This document shows, in pieces, positions 36,088-45,746 of a stretch of 64,000 bases of DNA. The notes under the pieces were generated by a model that saw only the letters and a program-made list of their open reading frames with translations, ran no database searches and had not been told where the DNA came from. A program made the translations under genes and the position numbers. The stretch lies in NCBI GenBank assembly GCA_944321735.1, contig CALUMK010000004.1, positions 62,001 through 126,000 of the forward strand, given 5' to 3'. Numbering within the stretch: position 1 is the first letter of the stretch; every line of letters starts with the position of its first letter. The stretch is from an uncultured Bacteroidales bacterium. GTDB taxonomy: Bacteria; Bacteroidota; Bacteroidia; Bacteroidales; P3.

Positions 36088-37551
36088 ATGATAGAAAAAT
36101 CTCTAAAAGATAAAACTGCAAAAGGTTTATTTTGGGGGGGCATAAGTAATATATTGCAACAAATCCTCAATCTTTTCTTCGGTATCTTTCTCGCCCGCTT
36201 ACTTTCTCCTGCAGATTATGGAATGGTCGGTGTACTTTCTATCTTCACATTCATCGCAACGTCCATACAAGAAGGCGGTTTTTCCACCGCACTAGCAAAT
36301 AAAAAAATAGTAAATCATAAGGAATATAATGCCGTTTTTTGGTTCAATGCAATAATGGGCTTCTGTCTTTATTGGATGCTTTTCTTTATCGCTCCCCTAA
36401 TCGCAAATTTTTTCAAATTACCAGAACTAGTCGCACTAGCCCGATACAATTTTCTTATCATAATAATATCATGCATAGGAACAGTGCATTATGCATATAT
36501 ATTCCGAAACCTAATGGTAAAACAAAATGCATACATATTATTAATCAGTCTTGTCATATCTGGAACAGCAGGTGTAATCATGGCATTCCATAAAATGGCT
36601 TACTGGGGTATCGCAACACAATCTATCATAAATTCAATATGCACCACCTCATTACGATGGTATTTTTCCAAATGGAGACCATCGTTTCGGATAGACTTTC
36701 GTCCACTAAAAGGCATGATAAGATTTAGTATAAAAATACTAATAACCAACATAATTTTACACATTAACTATAACTTCCTAACAATCATTATGGGGCGCTT
36801 TTATACAGTCAAAGATGTTGGGTACTTCACGCAAAGCCAAAAATGGAATCTCATGGGATACTCAACCATACAAGGTATGGTTCAAGGAGTTGCACAACCC
36901 GTACTGCATGAGGCAGGAGATAGCCGCGAACGCCAAAATCGTGTTTTCAGAAAGATGCTAAGATTTGTGTCCTTTATCAGCTTTCCTTGCCTCTTAGGGC
37001 TATCATTAATCGCCCCTGAATTAATCACAATAGCAATTACGGACAAATGGAGTAAAAGCATATCTCTCTTAGAAATTCTTTGTATAGCCGGATCATTTAT
37101 ACCAATACAGAATTTATACTCAAACCTACTAATAAGCCATGGAAAATCTGGCGTTTATATGACATCTACCTTTCTCCTATGCTCGCTACAATTCATAGCA
37201 GCACTATTGGCTCACAATTACGGAATCAAAACCATGGTGATTTGCTATACAGCCATCTACATTGGATGGACATTTATTTGGCACTTTACGGGAGGAAAAC
37301 TAATAAAATTATCGTTATGGAATGCAATAAAAGATGTATTGCCTTTCTTTCTAACCGCAATAGGCGTCATGCTAATCACAAAACTCATAGTTAATCAAAT
37401 AACAAATAATATATATATATCACTCATAGGAAAAATTCTTATAGCAGCCATCCTGTACATAGGGGTCATGCGGATTTTTCGAGTAAAGACACTACAAGAT
37501 ACCATAAATTACATCTTCAAACAACATAGAACCGCACCCAAAGGAGAATAG
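36088..37551 (+). CDS. Polysaccharide flippase (MOP superfamily, WzxC-like)
   Basis: 487 residues with twelve to fourteen hydrophobic segments. The N-terminus KTAKGLFWGGISNILQQILN and ARLLSPADYGMVGVLSIF are the typical opening of the oligosaccharide flippase family, and QEGGFSTALANKK is a conserved loop. It moves lipid-linked glycan repeat units across the inner membrane. It has its own promoter 27 bases upstream and is AT-rich like the rest of the cluster. No polymerase of the Wzy type is visible in the window, so the flipped product may be a single unit or be polymerised by a protein encoded elsewhere. Confidence 0.93.
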   Translation: MIEKSLKDKTAKGLFWGGISNILQQILNLFFGIFLARLLSPADYGMVGVLSIFTFIATSIQEGGFSTALANKKIVNHKEYNAVFWFNAIMGFCLYWMLFFIAPLIANFFKLPELVALARYNFLIIIISCIGTVHYAYIFRNLMVKQNAYILLISLVISGTAGVIMAFHKMAYWGIATQSIINSICTTSLRWYFSKWRPSFRIDFRPLKGMIRFSIKILITNIILHINYNFLTIIMGRFYTVKDVGYFTQSQKWNLMGYSTIQGMVQGVAQPVLHEAGDSRERQNRVFRKMLRFVSFISFPCLLGLSLIAPELITIAITDKWSKSISLLEILCIAGSFIPIQNLYSNLLISHGKSGVYMTSTFLLCSLQFIAALLAHNYGIKTMVICYTAIYIGWTFIWHFTGGKLIKLSLWNAIKDVLPFFLTAIGVMLITKLIVNQITNNIYISLIGKILIAAILYIGVMRIFRVKTLQDTINYIFKQHRTAPKGE

Positions 37552-37569
37552 ACTAAACTTTATTTTTAT

Positions 37570-37577
37570 TACCTTTG
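37570..37577 (+). promoter_or_regulatory. -7 promoter element upstream of the GT8 gene
   Basis: TACCTTTG followed by CAG is a perfect -7 box, 50 bases before the ATG at 37628. No TTTG at the expected -33 distance, so it may be weaker or act with the upstream promoter. Confidence 0.45.
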
Positions 37578-37627
37578 CAGGCATTACCCATGATAAAATC
37601 AAACGTGCCAAAAGATTTGAACATCCA

Positions 37628-38620
37628 ATGAAAAACAACAAAATCCCAATTTGTTTTACATTTGACAGGAATTATGTATTACCCGCAGAAGTGGCCATAT
37701 ATTCATTATTATACACGGCATCAAAACAATATGTATATAAATTATACATATTACACACAGACTTAGTAACAAAAGACAAGAAGTACCTCCAACAAATCGT
37801 GAATAATTTCGCAAATGCATCATTAGAGTTCATAGATGTCTCAAAATTAGCACTTCCCTGGACTCAATTTGACAATAAATCGCATTTTTCAAAAGAAATA
37901 TATTTCAAGTTAATATTAGCAGGAATATTTCCGCAATACGATAGAATAATTATCTCTGATGTAGACGTAATTTTCAATGATGACATTTCTCCCCTATACC
38001 ACAGAACCCCGGAGAAGGAATTTTATTACTCCGGCATGGGGCCAATAGATACAGAAAGCCTCCAGCAAAGAATGTGTTTGTACAAAGGTTTTACCAGAGA
38101 AGAACAAGACTCCCTATATCATGAAATCGCAGCAGGCCTCATGTTAGTCAATCTATTTGCCATACGGCGAGACAACAAAGAGAACGCACTAATAAATTGC
38201 TACAAACAAAACTATAAAAGATTCATCTTGCCTGAACAGGACTGTATCGCCTTAGTATGCTGGCCTAACCTAGACTATTTCCCTACAAGATATTTAGTGT
38301 CCAACCTGTTCTACAAAAAAAATTTCAAAAACTGCCACTTTTTTGAAGATAACCCACAATTCTCAGGAGACAAAAGTACCGCCATTTCATATCTTCAAGA
38401 CGCACTCGACAATCCTGTCCAACTCCACTATGTTGGCACACATAAACCGTGGAATAGCTTTTGCTGCGCAAAATACCGCCTTTGGCTCAGATGGTTACAC
38501 AAAACACCGTTCAGAACACAGGTACAATATCTTCTTGTCTTCCCCAAAATGTATTGGAAAAGAATTTCACAGCAATACAATTTTAAACGATTTATTTCCA
38601 AAAGAATAAATCAATTTTAA
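37628..38620 (+). CDS. Glycosyltransferase family 8
   Basis: 330 residues. It opens PICFTFDRNYVLPAEVAIYS, the GT8 start, with FKLILAGIFPQYDRIIISD and VDVIF giving the D-x-D metal site, then SPLY. The acceptor region has LHYVGTHKPWN, the family's closing H..G..KPW motif. GT8 enzymes are retaining transferases, often for galactose or glucose on lipopolysaccharide. It lies 76 bases after the flippase and 39 bases before the WbsX-like gene, in the same AT-rich run. Confidence 0.92.
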   Translation: MKNNKIPICFTFDRNYVLPAEVAIYSLLYTASKQYVYKLYILHTDLVTKDKKYLQQIVNNFANASLEFIDVSKLALPWTQFDNKSHFSKEIYFKLILAGIFPQYDRIIISDVDVIFNDDISPLYHRTPEKEFYYSGMGPIDTESLQQRMCLYKGFTREEQDSLYHEIAAGLMLVNLFAIRRDNKENALINCYKQNYKRFILPEQDCIALVCWPNLDYFPTRYLVSNLFYKKNFKNCHFFEDNPQFSGDKSTAISYLQDALDNPVQLHYVGTHKPWNSFCCAKYRLWLRWLHKTPFRTQVQYLLVFPKMYWKRISQQYNFKRFISKRINQF

Positions 38621-38659
38621 CAATGTCACTACCGAACATTCTTAAAGAAATAATCCGAA

Positions 38660-39772
38660 ATGGGAATCAATCAAAATAACCAAAGAAATCTTTCCCCAAG
38701 AGTCATCGCTTTTTACCTGCCACAATTCCACCCTACGCCCGAAAACGATCAATGGTGGGGAAAGGGCTTCACTGAATGGACCAATGTAGGCAAAGCCAAA
38801 CCCTTGTTCCGCGGACATTACCAACCAAGAGTTCCCGCAGATTTAGGATATTATGATTTGCGCTTATCGGAAGTCCGCCAAGAACAAGCCGATATGGCAA
38901 GAAAATATGGCATCGAAGGTTTTTGCTATTGGCACTATTGGTTTGGCAAAGGACGACAATTATTGCAAAAACCATTTCAAGAGGTCTTAAGTTCCGGGAA
39001 TCCGGACTTCCCTTTTTGCTTAGCATGGGCCAATCATAGCTGGGAAGATAAGCAATTCAGCAAAGCCGGAACACACAGAATCCTAATGGAGCAATTATAT
39101 CCAGGCGATGACGATTATAAATCACACTTTACCACAGTTTTACCCGCTTTCAAAGACTCTCGATATATACGAATCGATGGCAAACCGTTATTCATGATTT
39201 ATTGTCCTGATGAAATACCGAATGCAAGGCATTTCATTGACATCTGGCAAGAATTAGCCAAACAGAACAACCTCCCCGGAATACATTTTGTAGCGCATAC
39301 ATACTCAGCATCATCCATCGAACATTTCAAATCATTAGGATTCGATGCAATTAATGTCGTTCGCTTATTCGACTTTTTTTCCAGAGATTACTCTTGGCCA
39401 GAAAGAATATATATGAAGATTATGCGTATCATCTTTAAAAAAGGGAGAGTTGTGGAGTATTCACGAGCAGCAAAATACTTCTCAGGGCAAGAAGATGAAA
39501 GGCTAGACTGCTATCCCACTATCATCCCAAATTGGGATCACTCCCCCCGTTCTGGCTGGAATGGCCATATTCTAATAAACTCCACCCCAAAAAAATTCAA
39601 AATACATGTGGAAGAAATTTTCAAAAGAATACAAAAAAAACCTCAAGAAAAACAGATTGTTTTCTTAAAATCTTGGAATGAATGGGCCGAAGGCAATTAC
39701 ATGGAGCCCGATTTAAAATTTGGCCGAGGATATCTAGAGGCACTCTGTGATGCATTACATAAATCAAATTAA
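38660..39772 (+). CDS. WbsX-like (GH99-related) glycan biosynthesis protein
   Basis: 370 residues. The WbsX signature is clear: VIAFYLPQFHPTPENDQWWG, then KGFTEWTNVGKAKPLFRGHY, YGIEGFCYWHYWFGKGR, CLAWANHSW and, near the end, KSWNEWAEGNYMEPD. This family is found in O-antigen and capsule clusters and is related to GH99-type enzymes; it is usually annotated as a glycosyltransferase or glycan-processing enzyme of uncertain reaction. The neighbours on both sides are glycosyltransferases 39 and 16 bases away. Translation probably starts at the ATG at 38660, since the conserved block begins within 15 residues. Confidence 0.9.
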   Translation: MGINQNNQRNLSPRVIAFYLPQFHPTPENDQWWGKGFTEWTNVGKAKPLFRGHYQPRVPADLGYYDLRLSEVRQEQADMARKYGIEGFCYWHYWFGKGRQLLQKPFQEVLSSGNPDFPFCLAWANHSWEDKQFSKAGTHRILMEQLYPGDDDYKSHFTTVLPAFKDSRYIRIDGKPLFMIYCPDEIPNARHFIDIWQELAKQNNLPGIHFVAHTYSASSIEHFKSLGFDAINVVRLFDFFSRDYSWPERIYMKIMRIIFKKGRVVEYSRAAKYFSGQEDERLDCYPTIIPNWDHSPRSGWNGHILINSTPKKFKIHVEEIFKRIQKKPQEKQIVFLKSWNEWAEGNYMEPDLKFGRGYLEALCDALHKSN

Positions 39773-39788
39773 ATAATCCAGTAAAACC

Positions 39789-40709
39789 ATGATTGAGAAC
39801 ACTTTTGCACCAATCATCCTCTTTGTATACAATCGCCCAGTGCATACACAGCGTCTGATTGAAAGCCTGAAAACCAACAAAGAAGCCGCACAAAGCCATC
39901 TTCACATCTATGCCGATATTTCTCCAGACGGCATGCCAACACCTGCAATAAAGGAAGTTCGAAAATATATCCATAATATAACAGGTTTCAAAAACATAGA
40001 TATTATCGAACGAACCCAACATTTTGGGCTCGCTAATAATGTTATTGATGCTGTAAGTTCAGTACTTACTTATTTTGACAGAGTTATTGTCCTTGAGGAT
40101 GATTTGATAGTCTCACCCTATTTTTTACAGTTCATGAACGATGCCCTAGAAACTTACAAAAACGAACCCAAAGTAGGGCACATACAAGCTTGTGAATATA
40201 CCCAAAACCCAAAACTACCAGAAACTTTCCTCATAAAATTTCCTGGCAGTTGGGGCTGGGGGACATGGAGCCGGGCGTGGAAATACTTCAACCCAAATGG
40301 AGCAGAATTATTAAAAAAAATACAAGATCGTCACTTATCCTATGCTTTTGATTTCAATGGAAGTTACAAATACACCAGAATGTTGCGAAGACAAATCGAG
40401 GGGAAAAACGATTCATGGGCTATTCGCTGGAATGCATCCCTCTTTTTATCCGATATCTTATCACTAAACGCGGGATGTTCTTTGGTCCAAAACAAAGGAT
40501 TTGATGGAACTGGTACAAATTGTGGAGCCGGAGGTGATTTTTCTTCTCAGCTCTACACAAAACCCTTACCTGTCATCAAAATCGACCCTATTACTGAAAA
40601 TAATGAGGCTCGCGAGTATATGAGACAATATTACCACAGCAATTATTCGTTCTGGGCCAGAGTGAAACGTAGAATAAAAAGAACTCTAAAAGGGGATTGG
40701 AGGGCATAG
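39789..40709 (+). CDS. Glycosyltransferase, GT-A fold (GT2/GNT-I-like)
   Basis: 306 residues. N-terminus APIILFVYNRPVHTQRLIES and HIYADISPDG are typical of the GNT-I-like sugar transferases of surface-glycan clusters. VIVLEDDLIVSPYFLQFMND holds the EDD metal-binding motif, and FPGSWGWGTWSRAWKYFNP is a conserved acceptor-side block. It probably adds one sugar to the glycan made by this cluster; donor and linkage cannot be read. It begins 16 bases after the WbsX-like gene and ends 19 bases before an acetyltransferase. Confidence 0.88.
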   Translation: MIENTFAPIILFVYNRPVHTQRLIESLKTNKEAAQSHLHIYADISPDGMPTPAIKEVRKYIHNITGFKNIDIIERTQHFGLANNVIDAVSSVLTYFDRVIVLEDDLIVSPYFLQFMNDALETYKNEPKVGHIQACEYTQNPKLPETFLIKFPGSWGWGTWSRAWKYFNPNGAELLKKIQDRHLSYAFDFNGSYKYTRMLRRQIEGKNDSWAIRWNASLFLSDILSLNAGCSLVQNKGFDGTGTNCGAGGDFSSQLYTKPLPVIKIDPITENNEAREYMRQYYHSNYSFWARVKRRIKRTLKGDWRA

Positions 40710-40728
40710 ACAGCAAAATGTCCAGAAT

Positions 40729-41439
40729 ATGAAAGACTTAATACTCATCACCAGTAGACTTGTAATGTTATTTTTACAAGTTTACTTCAGATTAATGAAA
40801 GCATCACGAATTTCTTATAAGGCATACCTCAATCATAAAACAAAATTTGAAGACCACTGCAAAATTGGAGAAAAGACATTGATTGCAGGTGCCAAAATAG
40901 GAAGAGGAACTTACATTTTACCTCTAGGAAACTTTACAAACGCATGGATTGGAAGATTCTGTTCCATTGGAAGAAACGTAAGAATCATTGATGGATTCCA
41001 TCCTGTACATGAATGGATTTCAACACACCCTGCCTTCTATTCTCCTAATAAACAATCCGGTTTCACTTTTTGCAAAAAAAGTTTGTTTGAGGAGCATCGT
41101 TTATTTGACAAAGAAAAAAACATATCAATCTTAATCGGACACGACGTCTGGATAGGAAACAATGTCTCGCTCTTTTCTGGCATCAAAATTGGCAACGGCG
41201 CTGTTATAGCTGCAGGAGCCGTCGTCACAAAAGATGTTGAGCCTTATTCTATTGTTGGAGGTGTTCCTGCTAAGAAGATAGGTATCCGCTTTGAAAAAAA
41301 CATTTCTGATTATATAGAATCAACTCGATGGTGGAACTGGCCAATGAATGTCTTGAGAAACAAAGCCCTGTTGTTTTCCAATGTAGAGAAATTTATAAAT
41401 GAAACAAAAAATCAAATCATATCTCAGGAATGCACTTAG
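40729..41439 (+). CDS. CatB-like hexapeptide-repeat acetyltransferase
   Basis: 236 residues. An N-terminal hydrophobic stretch (about 5-25) precedes left-handed beta-helix hexapeptides: IGEKTLIAGAKIGRGTYILP, IGRFCSIGRNVRII with DGFHPVHEWIST (conserved active-site His region), IGHDVWIGNNVSLFSGIKIG and NGAVIAAGAVVTKDVEPYSI, closing with GGVPAKKIGIRF. The predicted reaction is O-acetylation of a glycan residue with acetyl-CoA. It is the second acetyltransferase of the cluster and the last of its strongly AT-rich genes. Confidence 0.9.
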   Translation: MKDLILITSRLVMLFLQVYFRLMKASRISYKAYLNHKTKFEDHCKIGEKTLIAGAKIGRGTYILPLGNFTNAWIGRFCSIGRNVRIIDGFHPVHEWISTHPAFYSPNKQSGFTFCKKSLFEEHRLFDKEKNISILIGHDVWIGNNVSLFSGIKIGNGAVIAAGAVVTKDVEPYSIVGGVPAKKIGIRFEKNISDYIESTRWWNWPMNVLRNKALLFSNVEKFINETKNQIISQECT

Positions 41440-41578
41440 AAATAACAAATCAAAACCAGACTGTTTGGCCTTTGAGTCAGCATCCTAACAGTGAACATTC
41501 TAATAACTAGGCCACATGATTTTCGATGTAGCCTATCCTGCATCATCGCCAACACAATTCCCGCTTCATAGAAATCAC

Positions 41579-41647
41579 TATCTTTGTAGCCCATTTGCAA
41601 ACAAACTACAAGTCGGATGCAGTTTGCGCATTGCCGAAACGCAGCCT
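41579..41647 (+). promoter_or_regulatory. -7 element and degenerate interspersed repeat upstream of a glycosyltransferase
   Basis: TATCTTTG (41579-41586) is a -7 match about 100 bases before the ATG at 41686. Just after it, 41604-41647 (tacaagtcggatgcag ... ccgaaacgcagcct) looks like a decayed copy of the repeat found at 47947-48080 and 51501-51567. No clear -33. Confidence 0.35.
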
Positions 41648-41685
41648 TTATCAGAAATAAAGTTTAAAACTAAAAGAACTGTGCC

Positions 41686-42780
41686 ATGAAAATATATTTT
41701 TACGGTTGCAACTATGACCCCATTTCCGTCCCACACGAATGCGCAGTATTGGCAGAAGGACTGGCTGCTCTGGGGCATCAATGTTTCGGGGAAATAGACA
41801 AATTAAGAGAAACAGCCGATGGTTCGCCAGTCATCCACGCCAGCGACAGCATGGCCGAGGCCGATGTCATTATCATGGACTCGATTATCAATATCGCTGC
41901 CGACTCCGAACAGGAGCTACAAAAAATTTCCTCTATCGCACACACAACGCCCATCGTCTTCATCGATGAATCAGATGGCCTGCGCACACCCGGTTTCGGC
42001 AAGAACGCCCGTTCATGCGCTCTGGTTCTCAAAAGCCATTTCAACCGGAAGATGAAATACCCGAGAAATTTCGTCCCTTGGCAGTTCGGCATTTCCAACC
42101 GAATGGTCGAAGCTATCAATCCAATACCCGTCAAAGAACGTAATGAGACCATATCTGTCAATTTCCGTGTCAAACATCAGCTGCGAGACCATATGAACAG
42201 CCTCACACTCCCGATACTGAAAAAGTACCTCGAAATAGACACGAAAACCGACAGCAACAAACCCGAAGAATTCTCAGCTAACGACCAATTCCTCTTCCAT
42301 CAAGCCCGCGGTCGACATAATCCTTTCTACTACCAACGCCTGCCACATAGTCTTTTTGTAGCTGCCTACGGAGGTGTCTTTTGCCTGCCGTTCGGCAATC
42401 ACGACAAATACACAGCTAAAATCAGTCGCATTGCCAATCAGATTCTCCCGCTCTTCAAATACGACCGAGTCCGCCAATGGGATTCATGGCGTTTCTGGGA
42501 GTCCATGCTGGCAGGATGCATCACAATCCATGTGGATTTGGAAAAATTCGGGTGTGAAATGCCTGTCATGCCTGTCAATTACCAAGACTACGTGGGCATC
42601 GACCCATACCATCCGGAAATCTTCCGGGATTGGTTCCAAACTGCTATGGAAGAATGGAAACAAGGCAAGCCCAAGATTCTTGAAAGCATGTCAGCTTCCG
42701 CCCGGGAATTCGTGCTGAAAAATTACTCCTCTCCGGTCGTAGCAGATAGATTCCTGAAATTGTTGGAGTCTATCAGATAA
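41686..42780 (+). CDS. Glycosyltransferase-like protein (GT1/exostosin-type C-terminus)
   Basis: 364 residues. The N-terminal half looks Rossmann-like (MKIYFYGCNYDPISVPHECA; ADVIIMDSIINIAAD; HTTPIVFIDESDGLRTPGFG). The C-terminal half has WDSWRFWESMLAGCITIHVD, which resembles the E.....AGC.P block where GT-B transferases bind the sugar nucleotide, then EMPVMPVNYQDYVGI. I do not recognise a specific family. Its G+C content is higher than the AT-rich cluster, and it is separated by 246 bases with its own -7 box, so it may be a separate addition to the locus. Confidence 0.6.
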   Translation: MKIYFYGCNYDPISVPHECAVLAEGLAALGHQCFGEIDKLRETADGSPVIHASDSMAEADVIIMDSIINIAADSEQELQKISSIAHTTPIVFIDESDGLRTPGFGKNARSCALVLKSHFNRKMKYPRNFVPWQFGISNRMVEAINPIPVKERNETISVNFRVKHQLRDHMNSLTLPILKKYLEIDTKTDSNKPEEFSANDQFLFHQARGRHNPFYYQRLPHSLFVAAYGGVFCLPFGNHDKYTAKISRIANQILPLFKYDRVRQWDSWRFWESMLAGCITIHVDLEKFGCEMPVMPVNYQDYVGIDPYHPEIFRDWFQTAMEEWKQGKPKILESMSASAREFVLKNYSSPVVADRFLKLLESIR

Positions 42781-42837
42781 GAAGCGAACACAACAAGTCC
42801 ATCCTCCTCCTTAGAGAATGCCTGGCCGAATTGGTAG

Positions 42838-44430
42838 TTATGCCTGTTTCCACTCTCCTATCGTCCCGGTCTGGGAGGAGAAACTGGCGCCTATCTTGAA
42901 AAGTTTGCGCGGGTCTCCGGCGTAGGGTCTGGCATAGCCTTTATCTTCTATCTGCTTCAAGGCTTCGTCAGCCGTGCCATCCAGTTTGAACTCGAAGATG
43001 TACACGTACTGCGAGGTTTCCACGATGCAGTCCGAACGCCCCTGGCTCTGTTCTTTCTCAATGTAAGTGGCATACACGCTCACCATCCGGAATATCAGGT
43101 AGAAGGTGTAGTTGAAGTAGCTTTCCCGTTCCTTCTGGTCTTCCTTGCGCCGCGCCGTGTAGGGGATGCTGGCCAGGAACGAGGTGAAAAGGTCGCGCAG
43201 GGTGTCCGGCTCGCCCGCTTCCATCGCGTCCAATAAATCCTGTATCCATCCCTCCACGCTTTCCTTTTCCGGTTTCCAGTAGCCTGCCGCCACCAAGCTG
43301 ACGAAGCCTTTCTTCACTTCCTTGTTCGGGAAGTCCAACAGGAAAGTGCCTCGTGTGGGCTTGTAGCCCTTTATCGTCAAATAGCCGCTCTGGTAGATCA
43401 TCGGCAGGGGCTTCTCCACGTCCGCCTTGTAGTCCACGAACTCGCTGGGGTCGTAATACCTGCCCGTCATTTCGTCCAGGTTCTCGTGGCTGTGCGCCAG
43501 AAGCCGCAGCAGGTAGGTAGGCGTCCCCGTCCGGAACCAGTAGTCGAGAATCTCCTGCTGGGCAAAGGCGCTCAGCAGGCTGTAGGGGTTATAGATGTCG
43601 GTCAGTTTCGTGCTGAAATGGTAGCCATCGTAATGGTCTTTCAAGCGTTGCAGCATCTCCGCCTCGCTGATGCCCTCCTGCCCGGCCAGCTCCCGGATCG
43701 GTTCGGCGAAATAGTTTTCTAATTCCTCCTGGGTGATGCCGCAGAGCGCCTCGTAGCGTTTGTCCATGCTGATGTCCAATGGCTGGTTGAAGCCGCTGAA
43801 GACGCTCACCTGCGAGAACTTTGTCACGCCGGTCAGCAGCACGAACTGCAAGTCCGCGTCCGCTCCTTTGAAGACCGAGTAGAAACTCTTCAGCACCGAG
43901 CGGTTCCAGTCCTCCAAGCGGTATTCCGTGCCTTGGATATGGGTCTTGATGTCCATGTCCAATACATCCAGTATCGGCTTGTCGTACTCGTCCACCAAGA
44001 CCACGCAACGGCGGCCGTACCGCTTGTGCGCCTGCGCCAGCACGTAGGCGAAGCGATCCCCTATCTTTGTCCAGTTAGGGTTCTGTCCATAAATCCCTTC
44101 CCAATCCGACACATAGCCGTTCAGCTTCGCCTCCAGATTGCCCGGTTCGAGGAAATTTGTGGTGTTGAAGTCGATATGGAACACGGGGTATTCAATCCAG
44201 TCCTTCTCTAATTTTTCTATCGCCAAGCCCTGGAAAAGTTCCTTCTTGCCTTGGAAGTAATTCTTCAGCGTGGAGAGCAAGAGGCTCTTGCCGAAACGGC
44301 GCGGACGGCTCAGGAAATAGATCTTCCCCGTGGAGACCAATTGGTATATCAAATCAGTCTTGTCCACATAGACATAGCCGTCCTCTCTAATCTGTTCGAA
44401 GGTCTGTACCCCTACTGGAAATTTCATCAT
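42838..44430 (-). CDS. AAA-ATPase-like protein with C-terminal PD-(D/E)XK nuclease domain
   Basis: 530 residues from the ATG at 44430, which has a GGAGG ribosome-binding site eight bases upstream; an in-frame TTG five codons earlier is less likely. The N-terminal AAA_ATPase_like domain opens FPVGVQTFEQIREDGYVYVD and KTDLIYQL, with Walker A-like FLSRPRRFGKSLLLSTLKNY and Walker B-like RRCVVLVDEYDKPIL. The C-terminal PD-(D/E)XK domain contains SDCIVET...YVYIFEFKLDG. These proteins are abundant, multi-copy and often near mobile DNA in Bacteroidales; their role is not established. It sits between the glycan cluster and the mltG gene, facing the cluster. Confidence 0.9.
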   Translation of the reverse strand: MMKFPVGVQTFEQIREDGYVYVDKTDLIYQLVSTGKIYFLSRPRRFGKSLLLSTLKNYFQGKKELFQGLAIEKLEKDWIEYPVFHIDFNTTNFLEPGNLEAKLNGYVSDWEGIYGQNPNWTKIGDRFAYVLAQAHKRYGRRCVVLVDEYDKPILDVLDMDIKTHIQGTEYRLEDWNRSVLKSFYSVFKGADADLQFVLLTGVTKFSQVSVFSGFNQPLDISMDKRYEALCGITQEELENYFAEPIRELAGQEGISEAEMLQRLKDHYDGYHFSTKLTDIYNPYSLLSAFAQQEILDYWFRTGTPTYLLRLLAHSHENLDEMTGRYYDPSEFVDYKADVEKPLPMIYQSGYLTIKGYKPTRGTFLLDFPNKEVKKGFVSLVAAGYWKPEKESVEGWIQDLLDAMEAGEPDTLRDLFTSFLASIPYTARRKEDQKERESYFNYTFYLIFRMVSVYATYIEKEQSQGRSDCIVETSQYVYIFEFKLDGTADEALKQIEDKGYARPYAGDPRKLFKIGASFSSQTGTIGEWKQA

Positions 44431-44505
44431 AACGCCATCCTCCAAAATTTACAAAATACTCGACCGCCATCCGGCACAAGCCGCAGGCAGGTTTACCCGT
44501 AGCAA

Positions 44506-45648
44506 CTACCTCACCCCCAACTTGTTCAGTTCCCGCTGATAAGCACGGGCATTGGCCAAATGCCTGGCATACGAAGTGGCAAAGACATGATAGCCTGAAA
44601 AATCCGGCTTGGCGCAAAAATACAGGTATTTGGTCTGCTTGTTCTCCAAAACGGCATCAATCGACGAAATGGACGGCGTGCAGATAGGCCCCGGAGGCAA
44701 ACCTCTTTCCTTATAGGTATTATACGGGGATTCTACCGCCAAATGCTCCTTGAGAATCCGTTTCAAACCGAAATCACCTACCGCGTATTTGACGGTCGGG
44801 TCGGCTTGGAGCAACATCCGCCGCCGCAAACGGTTCAAATAAACCGAAGCAATATCGGCCCGTTCATCCTTCTTGTTGGTCTCTTCTTCCACGATGGATG
44901 CCAAAGAGATTATTTCCAAACGATCCATGTCCATGCTATCGGCTTTCGCCTGGCGTTCGCCCTCCCAGAAATCGTTCAGTTCCCAATACATCCGCTTGAA
45001 GAATTCCTCGGCATCCGTATCCCAATAAAAGTAATACGTATTAGGGATAAAACAGCCCAAGACATTAGCGGGATTGACCCTCAGGGCAGCCTCCATGGCC
45101 GAATCCGCGCCTTCAAAGGCGTACGTGAACCGGCTCAGGAAGGCCGAATCGCTCAAAACACGCACTATCGAAACCGAATCCGCTTCAATCCGCTTGGAAA
45201 CAATACCGGCCAGCTGACTGACGCTCCGAATCTTGTTGAACGTGATCCGAACCTCATCCTGGTCGCCCGCCCGGAGCTTGTTGACCACCGCCAAAGCCGT
45301 GACGCCCCGATCCAGCACATACCGTCCCGGCTTCACGGTTTCCGGATACCCTTTGATTCGGGAAAGAACCTCGAACTTGAGCATCTGCACATTGCCGCTG
45401 GCTCGCAAGCTGTCTTGAACCTGCGCATAGCCCGCTCCCGTCGGGATAAACAAGATTGTCCGCGCTTTCACAGCCGAACCCAAGCCGATGGTCGCCACGC
45501 AGACCATCAGACCAAAGATGAAGACAGCCAGAACATACAAGCCGACTTTCAACCTTCTGCTGAAACGTTTACGCTTTCCCGTACCGTAAGCTGAACCGTA
45601 ATACGTGTTCGAGCGATGTCTTCTCCGCCGAGGTTTCCTGACTTTCAT
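44506..45648 (-). CDS. mltG: Endolytic murein transglycosylase
   Basis: 380 residues. A basic cytoplasmic start (MKVRKPRRRRHRSN), one transmembrane helix (about 34-57), a LysM-like part (about 65-130), then the YceG catalytic core with SLASIVEEETNKKDERADIA, where Glu254 corresponds to the catalytic glutamate of ASIVExET. It ends with LPPGPICTPSISSIDAVL and YLYFCAKPDFSGYHVFATSY, typical MltG motifs. It cuts nascent peptidoglycan strands and helps set glycan length in the periplasm. It follows metG on the same strand with a weak terminator between. Confidence 0.95.
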   Translation of the reverse strand: MKVRKPRRRRHRSNTYYGSAYGTGKRKRFSRRLKVGLYVLAVFIFGLMVCVATIGLGSAVKARTILFIPTGAGYAQVQDSLRASGNVQMLKFEVLSRIKGYPETVKPGRYVLDRGVTALAVVNKLRAGDQDEVRITFNKIRSVSQLAGIVSKRIEADSVSIVRVLSDSAFLSRFTYAFEGADSAMEAALRVNPANVLGCFIPNTYYFYWDTDAEEFFKRMYWELNDFWEGERQAKADSMDMDRLEIISLASIVEEETNKKDERADIASVYLNRLRRRMLLQADPTVKYAVGDFGLKRILKEHLAVESPYNTYKERGLPPGPICTPSISSIDAVLENKQTKYLYFCAKPDFSGYHVFATSYARHLANARAYQRELNKLGVR

Positions 45649-45693
45649 AATTTTATAATTTAAAAAATGCAGGCAAGCCCAATAACAAGCAAC

Positions 45694-45731
45694 AAAAAGC
45701 CCTCAACCGTGCAAATACAATACCACGGTTG
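45694..45731 (-). terminator. Terminator after metG
   Basis: Minus strand: CAACCGTG (45731-45724) pairs perfectly with CACGGTTG (45711-45704) across 12 bases, then AGGGCTTTTTG. The T run is short (five), so termination may be partial before mltG. Confidence 0.5.
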
Positions 45732-45746
45732 CAGTATGTGACGCAT

